Source of the DNA: Hyphomonadaceae bacterium
Lineage (GTDB): Bacteria; Pseudomonadota; Alphaproteobacteria; Caulobacterales; Hyphomonadaceae
Length of the DNA stretch: 55,593 nucleotides
NCBI GenBank assembly: GCA_030697555.1
Contig: JAUYPV010000121.1
Span: 1-55,593, forward strand
Direction of reading: 5' to 3'
Part shown: positions 40,219 to 48,856 of the stretch, piece after piece
Numbering within the stretch: the first letter of the stretch is position 1
Layout of the letters: each line of letters begins with the position of its first letter
Made by a program: the position numbers and the translations under genes
The notes under the pieces: generated by a model
Seen by the model: only the letters and a program-made list of their open reading frames with translations
What the model was told of the DNA's origin: nothing
Databases searched by the model: none

Positions 40219-41733
40219 ATGATGAATCCAGATGCAGCCGGCAAACAGAAGATCAACATCCTCCTGGTCGACGACCAGCCCGGAAAACTTGCGAGCTACG
40301 AGGTCATCCTCGCGGAGCTAGGCGAGAACCTGATCAAGACGTCCTCGGCGAAAGAGGCGCTGGAAGTCCTGCTCAAGACCGACATCGCCGTCGTTCTGGT
40401 GGACGTCTGCATGCCGGAACTCGACGGCTTCGAGCTGGCGCAGATGATCCGCGAGCATCCGCGCTTCAAGGAAACGGCGATCATCTTCATCTCCGCCGTG
40501 TTGCTATCGGAACTGGACAGCCTGCGGGCCTATGAGATGGGTGGCGTGGACTATGTCTCGGTGCCGGTGGTGCCGGGCGTGCTGCGCGCCAAGGTACGGG
40601 TGTTCGTCGATCTCTATCGCAAATCGAAAGAGCTGGAGCGCATCAACAACGAACTCGAAAGCCGGGTGAAGGAGCGGACTGCGGAACTGGAAGCCGCGAT
40701 CGCGCAGCAGGAGCTGCTGGCCCGCGAAGTGGATCACAGGGCGCGCAACGCGCTGGCCGTGATCCAGTCGATCGTTTCGATGATGCCGGATACGCCCGGC
40801 GGCAAGATGGCGAAGGTCATCGAAGGGCGTATCCGCGCCATGGCGCGGGCGCACACCCTGCTATCGCAGGCGCGCTGGGAAGGCGCCGATCTCTACAAGC
40901 TGGTGAACGAAGAGCTGGAGCCCTTTCGCGCTGGCGACCGTGTGAAGATTCATGGCCAGGCGGCGGCCATCAAGCCGGCCGTGGCGCAGAATTTCGCGCT
41001 GGCGATCCACGAGCTGGCGACCAACGCCGCCAAGTATGGTGCACTGTCGGCGCAGAAAGGCCGGCTGGATGTTTCCTGGACGCTGTCACCGAGCGGGCTG
41101 GTCATGACGTGGAGCGAGTCGGGTAGCCCGAATTCAGGGCCGCCGACCAAGAAAGGCTTCGGCACAAAGGTCATCGAGGCGAGTATCAAGCATCAGCTGA
41201 CGGGCGTGATCGAAAGCGACTGGTCGAGCGGAAGCCTCGTCTGCACGTTGCGCGTGCCGGCGGAGCATTTCTCCGAGATGGTGGCGCGATCGGCGGACGA
41301 GCCGCCAGAGGAAGAGGATGTGATGGAGCCACGCCCATCGATGGTCGATCCGCGCATCAATGGTCGCCGGATCCTGTTGGTCGAAGACGAGCCGCTGGTC
41401 GCAATGATGATGACGCAAATGATTGCGGACATGGGCGGCCAGGTGATCGGGCCATTTGGCACGCTGCGCGATGCAATCGACGGATTGCCTGAAGAAGGGC
41501 TCGACGCGGCGGTGCTCGATGTCAACGTCGGCGGCGAGCTGATCTATCCGCTGGCGGAGCGGTTGGAGCGGGACGGCACCCCCTTGATGTTCCTGACCGG
41601 CTATGACTCGAAGAGCGTCGACCGGCGGTTTGTCACGGCGCGCGTGTTGACCAAGCCGATCGAGGGCCCGGAGCTTGCCTCTGCTCTGGCGAGCCTGCTG
41701 GAAGCGCAGCCGAAGGCGCGGGCGCACGCCTGA
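40219..41733 (+). CDS. REC - HWE-type histidine kinase - REC signalling protein
   Basis: 504 residues. An N-terminal receiver (phospho-Asp62 in VDVCMPELDG) is followed by a short coiled coil, an HWE/HisKA_2-type kinase with phosphoacceptor His173 (EVDHRARNALAVIQSI) and the N-box HELATNAAKYGALS, and a C-terminal receiver (Asp434, VLDVNVGGEL). No membrane helix. HWE/HisKA_2 kinases feed the PhyR-NepR-EcfG general stress pathway in alphaproteobacteria. The gene begins 4 bases after the giant kinase stop, its ribosome-binding site overlapping that stop, so the N-terminal receiver may accept phosphate from the giant kinase. Two ATG codons in a row make the first residue uncertain. Confidence 0.9.
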   Translation: MMNPDAAGKQKINILLVDDQPGKLASYEVILAELGENLIKTSSAKEALEVLLKTDIAVVLVDVCMPELDGFELAQMIREHPRFKETAIIFISAVLLSELDSLRAYEMGGVDYVSVPVVPGVLRAKVRVFVDLYRKSKELERINNELESRVKERTAELEAAIAQQELLAREVDHRARNALAVIQSIVSMMPDTPGGKMAKVIEGRIRAMARAHTLLSQARWEGADLYKLVNEELEPFRAGDRVKIHGQAAAIKPAVAQNFALAIHELATNAAKYGALSAQKGRLDVSWTLSPSGLVMTWSESGSPNSGPPTKKGFGTKVIEASIKHQLTGVIESDWSSGSLVCTLRVPAEHFSEMVARSADEPPEEEDVMEPRPSMVDPRINGRRILLVEDEPLVAMMMTQMIADMGGQVIGPFGTLRDAIDGLPEEGLDAAVLDVNVGGELIYPLAERLERDGTPLMFLTGYDSKSVDRRFVTARVLTKPIEGPELASALASLLEAQPKARAHA

Positions 41734-41743
41734 CGGTTTGGCC

Positions 41744-43573
41744 TCACGGTTCGCGGCCGACGGGGTAGAGCAGGTATCGGTCGTCGTAGAACGGGCTGCG
41801 TTCATAGAAGAATTGCAGGCGGCGGAGCGGGGAGGCCGCGAAGGCTGCATCGTCCTTGAGGCGTTTTTCGAACTCGGCTTTCAGCGAGGGCTCGTTCGCC
41901 AGCATCTGTTCGGCCATCGGGGCAATGGCGTAGGGCTCCATGTATTCTACACGCTGCAGAATCTCGCTGAAGAAGCCCCAGGCGAGGAAGGAGTCCTCGC
42001 TCTCCGGTTCGAGCAGGTAGGCGGCTAGGGAGCCGAGTGGCTGATCGGTGGAGATGCGGACGGAGCCGGGCGGGTAGGTCTGCGTGCGGATTTCGTGGGT
42101 TAGACCGGTGACGGTGATCGGGACGCGGCCTTCGCTGGGAGCGGAGGCCCGGAAGCCGGTGAGGCGGATCATGTCGACCTCGACGGTGCGAGCCTTCTTG
42201 ATGGTCTCCATGGCGATGCCATGCGCCTTTAGGCGGGCAATCACGTCCGGCTTGGTGGCAGGCGCCCAATAGGCCTTGGCGACGGGCAGCTTCAGGCCGG
42301 GCTCAGAGCCGTATATCGGCGCTTTGACGGTGGGGCCGGGCTTGCCGTTCCAGACCGTACGATTTCCGCCGGTGGCCGGGGAGGCGACTTCGCTGGCCTC
42401 AATGGTGAGGAAGTCGACCGAGCCGACGGGGTCGTCCTTGGCTTTCCAGTTGGCGTCCACGGTGCTGGGGCGCAGGGCGCGGTCGGCGGCGATGGCGGCC
42501 TTGAGGGCTTTGCCGTCGGTCGCGAGGGCGGTGAGTGTAGCATCGAGGAGGACGTAGGTTCCGAGAACGCGCTGGCGGTAGGGCTTCAAGGAGTGGTTCT
42601 CGACCAGCACGGTCGGCAGTCGGCGCAGGTCGCCATAGGCATGACTGAAGCGCGGAGCGAAGGCGTTGAGGTCGATGCCCTTGGTGAGATCGTTCTCGTC
42701 GCGAGCGAAGATCAGCGGACCCGGAATGTGGCCGCCGGCTTTGAGCGCGGTGTCGGCTTTCGCACGATAGACGTCGTTGAGCCATTTGCCGATGGCGGGG
42801 CTGTCGGCATAGAGGCCATTCCATCCATCGAAGCCGTATGTGATGTCGTACTGGTAGTCCAAGCCGTCGGTGACGTGCAGGTCGATATAGAAATCCGGGC
42901 TGTACTTGTTGATGAGTCCGAGCATGGCCTGCATCTCGGGCGCATCGGCCTTCATGTAGTCGCGGTTGAGATTGAGGTTCTGGGCGGTATTGCGCCAGCC
43001 CTGGCTCACCGGTCCCCGCTGGTTGGGACGACTGTAAGGCGTCGAGCGTTCGTGGCCGTCGGCGTTGAAGATCGGCACAAAGACGATGTTCACCTTGTCG
43101 ATCAGCTTGTCGCGGCCCTTGAAGCAGATGTCGCGGATCAACATGAACGTGGCGTCCTTGCCGTCGATCTCGCCCGAATGAATGCCAGCCTGGATCAGGA
43201 ACACGGGCTTGGCGGGGTCTAGCTTGGCGCCGTCCTTCGAGACGATCGCGGCGACAAGCTTGCGGCCCTGTGGCGTGGCGCCAAAGTTTTCGAGGCGCAC
43301 CAGCGCGGACGCCTTGTCGATCTTCTTCAGGAACGCAATCGTTTCGTCATAGGTGGGCGAGGCGGTGAGGCCTGTCTTCTCGGAAGGCGTGATCCAGGGG
43401 TCGTTCACCGGAACGATCAGCTTTTCGCTGGCGCCGCTCCACGCGGGCGCGGGTGGCAGGAAGGATTCGGGATCGAGTTTCGGCGTCTGTGCGCTCGCCA
43501 TGATGCTTGTTCCGGCAATGAGGATGACTGCGGCGCGGCGAACAGCCTTCAGGACCTGTCTGTGCACGATCAT
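41744..43573 (-). CDS. exported M14 family zinc carboxypeptidase
   Basis: 609 residues with a signal peptide (AAVILIAGTSIMASA). The M14 metal site HSGEIDGKDA gives His132 and Glu135; the third ligand is expected in FYIDLHVTDG. Also seen are NLNRDYMKADAPEMQA and LVENHSLKPYRQRV, characteristic of the large proteobacterial M14 group. The last 200 residues form a second, beta-rich domain. It should trim C-terminal residues from peptides in the periplasm or outside. The 3' end is convergent with the HWE kinase gene; the 5' end is divergent from the M28 peptidase gene across 107 bases. Confidence 0.92.
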   Translation of the reverse strand: MIVHRQVLKAVRRAAVILIAGTSIMASAQTPKLDPESFLPPAPAWSGASEKLIVPVNDPWITPSEKTGLTASPTYDETIAFLKKIDKASALVRLENFGATPQGRKLVAAIVSKDGAKLDPAKPVFLIQAGIHSGEIDGKDATFMLIRDICFKGRDKLIDKVNIVFVPIFNADGHERSTPYSRPNQRGPVSQGWRNTAQNLNLNRDYMKADAPEMQAMLGLINKYSPDFYIDLHVTDGLDYQYDITYGFDGWNGLYADSPAIGKWLNDVYRAKADTALKAGGHIPGPLIFARDENDLTKGIDLNAFAPRFSHAYGDLRRLPTVLVENHSLKPYRQRVLGTYVLLDATLTALATDGKALKAAIAADRALRPSTVDANWKAKDDPVGSVDFLTIEASEVASPATGGNRTVWNGKPGPTVKAPIYGSEPGLKLPVAKAYWAPATKPDVIARLKAHGIAMETIKKARTVEVDMIRLTGFRASAPSEGRVPITVTGLTHEIRTQTYPPGSVRISTDQPLGSLAAYLLEPESEDSFLAWGFFSEILQRVEYMEPYAIAPMAEQMLANEPSLKAEFEKRLKDDAAFAASPLRRLQFFYERSPFYDDRYLLYPVGREP

Positions 43574-43680
43574 TTCAACCGAAGCCTTGAGCCCGCTCTT
43601 GAAGCAGGTTCTACCATCAGCCTAGCCTCGGCCCGCAACCCCGGATGCGTGCGCTTGGGCGCCTGGAAAAGGGATTCTCT

Positions 43681-45087
43681 ATGAAAGCTGGATTTGCAGC
43701 GCTCCTGGCGGCGACGGCGCTCGCCGCTGCGTGCGCGTCGGTCACAGCGGGAGATGCTGGCCGGACAAACCCGCCGCCAGCGGCCGTTTCGGCGGCGTTG
43801 AAAGCAATTGCCGGCGAGGTAAGCGAAGCGAACCAGCGCGCTTACGTCGAAAAGATGGTCAGCTTCGGCACCCGATCCACGATTTCGGATGCGACCTCGA
43901 ACACGCGTGGGATCGGCGCGGCGCGGCGTTGGGTCGAGACCGAGTTTCGGGGAATGGCGTCCGCCTGCAGCGGCTGCCTCGAGATCGTGACGCCCTCCGA
44001 CACCGTGACCGGCGCCCGCTATCCGCAGCCCACGCTGGTCGTGGACGTGGTGGCGATCCAGCGCGGCACGACGGACCCCAACCGCGTCATCATCATCCAG
44101 GGCCACCTCGACAGCCGCAACAGCGCGAATGAGAACGTCACCGACGACGCTCCTGGGGCCAACGACGATGCCTCTGGTGTTGCGGCCGTGATGGAATCCG
44201 CCCGCATCCTGTCGAAGCGCAAATTCCCGGCCACAATTGTCTACGCGGCGCTATCCGGGGAAGAGCAGGGGCTTTCCGGCGGCCGTATCCTAGCGGCCTA
44301 CGCCAAGGCGCAGGGCTGGCAGGTGGAGGCTGTCCTCAACAACGACATCGTCGGCAATTCGAAGAGCATCAATGGCAGGGTGGACGACAAGACGGTGCGC
44401 GTCTTCTCCGAAGGCATCCGCGCGACGGAGACGACACAGATGGCGGCGGCGCGGCGGTCGAACGGCGGAGAACTCGACAGTCCGTCCCGGAACCTGTCGC
44501 GGTACATGGCGACGCTGGCCGAACAGCACTTCGACGACTTCCGTGTCCGCATGATCTACCGGATGGATCGTTACGGCCGGGGCGGCGACCAGACGCCGAT
44601 GCAGGAAGCAGGCTTTCCCGCTGTGCGCGTCACCGAAGGCGCCGAGAACTGGAACCACCAGCACCAGAACATCCGCACCGAGAACGGCGTCTTCTTCGGC
44701 GATACGATCGAATACGTCGACTTTGCCTATCTCGCCCGAGTGACGCGGCTCAATGCCATCACTCTCGCGAGCCTGGCGTCAGCGCCGCGTCCGCCGCTGG
44801 AGGTGAAGGTCCAGGGCGCCTTGTCGGTGGACACCACGGTGAGCTGGACCGCGGGAGCAGGGCCGGCGCCGGCCAAGTATGTTGTCTGGTGGCGCGACAC
44901 GACCTCGCCGGTCTGGCAACATAGCCAGGAAGTGGCAGGCGATCAGGGCAGCGTAATTATCAAGGATGTCGTCCTCGACGATCACTTCTATGGCGTGCAA
45001 GCAGTCTCGGCCGACGGCTATGCCAGCCCGATCCAGTTCGCGGGCCTGCTCGGCGCATTCTTCCCGCCGCCTGCCGCCGCGAACTGA
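43681..45087 (+). CDS. exported M28 family aminopeptidase
   Basis: 468 residues. The signal peptide ends at ALAAACAS, possibly a lipobox. The M28 zinc sites are complete: His142 (GHLDSRN), Asp162 (GANDDASG) and the Glu194-Glu195 pair (SGEEQGLSG), with further ligands expected in NNDIVGNSKS and NWNHQHQNIRTENG. A C-terminal fibronectin-III-like domain (about 375-460; VSWTAGAGPAPAKYVVWW) follows. ATG 43681 was chosen over an in-frame ATG at 43645 because GGAAAAGGG precedes it and it gives a clean signal peptide. Confidence 0.92.
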   Translation: MKAGFAALLAATALAAACASVTAGDAGRTNPPPAAVSAALKAIAGEVSEANQRAYVEKMVSFGTRSTISDATSNTRGIGAARRWVETEFRGMASACSGCLEIVTPSDTVTGARYPQPTLVVDVVAIQRGTTDPNRVIIIQGHLDSRNSANENVTDDAPGANDDASGVAAVMESARILSKRKFPATIVYAALSGEEQGLSGGRILAAYAKAQGWQVEAVLNNDIVGNSKSINGRVDDKTVRVFSEGIRATETTQMAAARRSNGGELDSPSRNLSRYMATLAEQHFDDFRVRMIYRMDRYGRGGDQTPMQEAGFPAVRVTEGAENWNHQHQNIRTENGVFFGDTIEYVDFAYLARVTRLNAITLASLASAPRPPLEVKVQGALSVDTTVSWTAGAGPAPAKYVVWWRDTTSPVWQHSQEVAGDQGSVIIKDVVLDDHFYGVQAVSADGYASPIQFAGLLGAFFPPPAAAN

Positions 45088-45091
45088 AACG

Positions 45092-47020
45092 TCACTTCGC
45101 TTTCAGGATGTCATCGAGGTAGGCAGGCTTGCCGGGGATGCGCTCGAGGTTCGGGTAGCGATGGCCGCCCTTGTAGTCGAGCTTGAGCGTCTTCACAGTT
45201 TCGCCTGAGCGAACGGACAGCTCCACGGGCGTGGTCTTCGACGCGCCGACTGCTGCCTTCAGCCGATCGACCGTGAACGATTGCCCGTTCACGCCAGTGA
45301 ATGTCGCCGCGGTGGTGAGGCCGGCTTTGAAGGCGGGGCCTTCCCATTGGATCAGTGTGACCTTGCCTCCCGCGTCGACGGAGAGGCCAATCGAGTAAAG
45401 CAGGTTCGCCGCGCGCGAGCGCGTCTCGCCGCTGGCCCAGACGTTGTTCGGCGTTTCGGAGTAGACGAGCTTGTAGCCGCCACGCTCAAGCCCGGCGAGC
45501 GGCGCCTTGGGCGCAACACTGTCGACCCGGTCGCGGAAGAAGGCTTCCCAATCGTAGGGCTCGATCTTGTTGAGCGCCGCGACGAGGTCCCGGCGGTTGT
45601 AGGTCAGCGTGCCCCAGTCGCCATCGTTGACGCCGAAAAAGGCCTTGGCGAAATCGTCGAGCGACCGCTTGCCCTGCGATTTCTCGCGGATCAGCGTGTC
45701 GACGTCCATCCAGATGAGCTGGCCTTCGGAATAATAGTCCTCGCTGCGCTGCCAGTTCTGCCAGGGCAGCGAGCGGCGTGCGGCGATCACGGGATCGAAC
45801 GTGGTGTCCGCGAGAGGGCGCCAGTTGCGGCCGATGCGCGTGTCGTAGACCGCCGCGTTGTTGGCGATGAGATCGAGTGCGTCCTGCTTCGATACGAAGC
45901 CTGCGCGGGCGGCGAGCACATGACCCCAGTACTGCGTCTGGCCCTCATAGACCCAGAGCAGGCTGTTGCGCATGGGCACGTTGAAGTTGGGCGTCCAGAG
46001 GTCCGCCGGGCGGCGATATTTTCCGTTCCACGAATGAGTGTATTCGTGGGCCAGCAGGTCCTTGCTGATGAAGGCCGTATCCCACGATTTGAAGTAACCG
46101 CTGGCGACGCCGTTGTCGCTGGATCGCTGATGTTCGATTCCTGCGGTCGCCAGCCGGTCGCTGACCGACAGCAGGAAATCGTAGTGATCATAGTGGCGCG
46201 AGCCATAGAGCTTGTCGGCCTGCTTCACTAGATTGCGAAGCGTTTCGATTGCTTCAGGCGAGACATCGACCTGTTCGGCCTCATCGCCCATGGTGTTGAG
46301 CGTCACGCGCGAGCGGCCGCCCGGATCGAGATCGATCTTCTTCATGTACTTGCCGGAGAACAGCGGGCTGTCGATCACTGTCTCCCACGATGCCGTCTTG
46401 AACTTGACCGTCTGGCCGTTCTTCGAGGCTGTCTCCAGAGCGGTTGCATAGTCCCATCCCTGCGGCAGCTTCACCGAGATATCGAAGTTCACACGCCGGG
46501 AAAAGTGGCCCGCCGGATAGAGCGCGCCGATGTACCAGTTCAGCCGCATCATCTCCTGCGTCATCATGATCGGGCCCTGCGGCGCCTCGATCGCGGAGAG
46601 GAACTGGGCTTCGACGTCGAGCGACTTCACGCCTGACGGCACATTGACGTGGAAGGCGTAGACATCCGCCGGATCGCGCGTCCATGGCACAGGCTTGCCG
46701 TTCGCCGTGATCTTCAGCCCCGAGTAGTTGTAGATCGGTCCGCGCGGCGCGTGGTTGCCCATGATCCACTGGGAATAGAGCAGGGTGGTCGGACCCGAGC
46801 GCGGGACGGGGATCGTCTGCCTGATACGGAAGATGCGCCGGTCGAGGTCGGTAGCGTCGATATCGAGCTTGATGATTCCCGGATAGGCCACATCCCTGGG
46901 CGCGGGCAGGGGCGCCTGGGCGGTGGTCGGCTGGGGTTGGGAGCGCAGGGTCTGGGCGGCCGCCGGCATGACGGCGAGCGCGACGGCGGCAACTATCGTC
47001 AGGGCAAGTTTCACTGGCAT
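45092..47020 (-). CDS. exported M61 family glycyl aminopeptidase-like protease
   Basis: 642 residues with a signal peptide (LTIVAAVALAVMPAAAQ). M61 proteases have an N-terminal beta domain, a thermolysin-like catalytic domain and a C-terminal PDZ domain. The zinc motif HEYTH is at residues 325-329 with His325, Glu326 and His329, followed by SWNGKYRRP; SLLWVYEGQTQYWG carries the third ligand. The PDZ part is near residues 530-600. Stop-to-stop distance to the M28 gene is 4 bases, convergent. The family includes enzymes that release N-terminal glycine or alanine. Confidence 0.93.
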   Translation of the reverse strand: MPVKLALTIVAAVALAVMPAAAQTLRSQPQPTTAQAPLPAPRDVAYPGIIKLDIDATDLDRRIFRIRQTIPVPRSGPTTLLYSQWIMGNHAPRGPIYNYSGLKITANGKPVPWTRDPADVYAFHVNVPSGVKSLDVEAQFLSAIEAPQGPIMMTQEMMRLNWYIGALYPAGHFSRRVNFDISVKLPQGWDYATALETASKNGQTVKFKTASWETVIDSPLFSGKYMKKIDLDPGGRSRVTLNTMGDEAEQVDVSPEAIETLRNLVKQADKLYGSRHYDHYDFLLSVSDRLATAGIEHQRSSDNGVASGYFKSWDTAFISKDLLAHEYTHSWNGKYRRPADLWTPNFNVPMRNSLLWVYEGQTQYWGHVLAARAGFVSKQDALDLIANNAAVYDTRIGRNWRPLADTTFDPVIAARRSLPWQNWQRSEDYYSEGQLIWMDVDTLIREKSQGKRSLDDFAKAFFGVNDGDWGTLTYNRRDLVAALNKIEPYDWEAFFRDRVDSVAPKAPLAGLERGGYKLVYSETPNNVWASGETRSRAANLLYSIGLSVDAGGKVTLIQWEGPAFKAGLTTAATFTGVNGQSFTVDRLKAAVGASKTTPVELSVRSGETVKTLKLDYKGGHRYPNLERIPGKPAYLDDILKAK

Positions 47021-47200
47021 TCCCGTATCAAGGAGTGTTCACGGGCGAGTTAGACAAGGCTCGGGGGATTTACAACGCCCCGCACGAAAACAAGGCTAGG
47101 TGCGGGAATCGCACATGCAGGGCGGCGGGTTGGCCACTGGCGGGGGGCGTTAAAATCGTGCAGGTCTCGGGGCGAAAACGGGGCTAGGGAGAAAGCCGGG

Positions 47201-48856
47201 ATGGAAACTGCCGCTACCGGGGCGCCGACGAAGCCCGCGACGCCTATGCGCACGGTTGTGCTCGCGTCTTCCACAGGCACCGCCTTCGAGTGGTATGACT
47301 TCTTCATCTACGGCGCCGTGGCGCCGACCATCGCCAAGAACTTTTTCTCCGAACTCGATCCGACGGCCGGTCTCATCGTCTCGCTCGCGATCTTTGCGAC
47401 CGGCTTTCTGTTCCGTCCGCTGGGCGCGCTGATCTTCGGGCGCCTCGGCGACCGCTTCGGCCGCAAGGGCGCTTTTCTCGCCACAGTGGTCATCATGGGC
47501 GGGGCGACCTTCGCAATGGGCCTCTTGCCGACCTACGACCAGATCGGCGGCGCCGCCGTGGCTCTCCTAATCTTCCTTCGCATCCTCCAGGGCACGGCCG
47601 TCGGCGGCGAATACGGCGGAGCGGCCATCTATGTGGCTGAGCACGCCACTCCCGAGCGGCGGGGACTGTCCACCGGCTGGATCCAGGCATCCGCCGCCTT
47701 TGGCCTCCTCGGTGCCCAAGGGATCGTGCTCTTCACGCGTACGCAGATGTCGCCCGAAGCGTTCGACGCGTGGGGCTGGCGCGTTCCCTTCCTGCTGTCG
47801 GCCGGCCTGCTCGCGATCTCGATCTGGATGCGGTTGCAGCTGAAGGAAAGCCCGGAATTCGTCAAGGCTAAGGAGGAAGGACGTCTCAGCCAGGCCCCCT
47901 ATGCCGACGTCTTCCTCCGTTGGAAGAACCTGAAAGTGGTGCTCATCGCGCTTTTCTCGGTGCTGTTTGCACAGGGCGCGATTTGGTGGTGTGCCTTCTT
48001 CTACACGCAGATCTTCCTCGAAAGCTCAATGAAGCTGTCGCCGATCTTCACCAACATCGTGCTGTTGTCCGCAACACTGGTGAGCATCCCGCTCTACGTT
48101 TTCTTTGCGTGGCTTTCGGACAAGGTCGGCCGCAAGCCGGTCATCCTGTTCGGCATCGGCCTAGCGCTGATTTCGATTTTCCCGTCCTTCCAGTTCATGG
48201 CGCGTGGCGCCAATCCGGCGCTGTTCGAGGCGATCGAAGCAACTCCGGTGGCGGTGCATGCCGATCCTGCGAGCTGTTCCTTCCAGTTCGATCCCCTGGG
48301 GCAGGCGCGCTACACTAGCGGATGCGACATCGCCCGCACCATTCTGCGGGGATCGGGCGTTGCCTACGATACTTTCGACGCGCCGCCCGGCTCTGCGACG
48401 GAGGTACGGGTCGGCGGCGCCGCTGTTCGCGCGCCGGAGGGCGTCGGCCTTTCCCGGGAGCAAATCTCCGAACAGACGGGACAGGTGGCCGCAGCCATAC
48501 GTAGCGCGCTGGTCGAAGCAGGCTATCCCACGGAAGCCAACCGCGACGACGTCAATTGGCCGTTGATCGCCCTGGGCCTCGTCGCGCTGGTCGTCGCCGC
48601 GACTGCGCTGTACGGACCGCAGGCCGCGGCGCTGGTCGAACTCTTCCCTACAAATGTCCGCTACACCGCGCTCTCGGTTCCATACCACATAGGCGTCGGA
48701 TGGGTCGGAGGGTTCATGCCAATGATGGGTGTGGCTCTGGTCGCTGCGACCGGGGACCTGTTTGCCGGCCTCTGGTACCTCGTCTTCTTCGCAGGAATCA
48801 GCCTGGTTTGCTGCTTGCTGTTCTTCCCGGAAACAAAGGGAAGATCGCTGACTTAG
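47201..48856 (+). CDS. MHS-type MFS transporter
   Basis: 551 residues in the metabolite:proton symporter (MHS) branch of the MFS. Seen are the N-terminal STGTAFEWYDFFIYG, the RLGDRFGRKG loop between helices 2 and 3, GGEYGGAAIYVAEH, and the C-terminal FPETKGRSLT. About 12 helices plus an insert of about 110 residues in the second half (near 350-460) with two cysteines, which makes it longer than classical members such as ProP (about 500). The substrate cannot be predicted. Its 3' end overlaps that of the sensor kinase gene by 4 bases. The 180 bases upstream hold both this promoter and that of M61. Confidence 0.9.
   Translation: METAATGAPTKPATPMRTVVLASSTGTAFEWYDFFIYGAVAPTIAKNFFSELDPTAGLIVSLAIFATGFLFRPLGALIFGRLGDRFGRKGAFLATVVIMGGATFAMGLLPTYDQIGGAAVALLIFLRILQGTAVGGEYGGAAIYVAEHATPERRGLSTGWIQASAAFGLLGAQGIVLFTRTQMSPEAFDAWGWRVPFLLSAGLLAISIWMRLQLKESPEFVKAKEEGRLSQAPYADVFLRWKNLKVVLIALFSVLFAQGAIWWCAFFYTQIFLESSMKLSPIFTNIVLLSATLVSIPLYVFFAWLSDKVGRKPVILFGIGLALISIFPSFQFMARGANPALFEAIEATPVAVHADPASCSFQFDPLGQARYTSGCDIARTILRGSGVAYDTFDAPPGSATEVRVGGAAVRAPEGVGLSREQISEQTGQVAAAIRSALVEAGYPTEANRDDVNWPLIALGLVALVVAATALYGPQAAALVELFPTNVRYTALSVPYHIGVGWVGGFMPMMGVALVAATGDLFAGLWYLVFFAGISLVCCLLFFPETKGRSLT

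Noticed and set aside
47021-47200. Possible gene or element between the M61 and MFS genes
   Set aside because: Only a loose AACGCCCC/GGGGCGTT inverted repeat is visible; no plausible coding frame or strong promoter.
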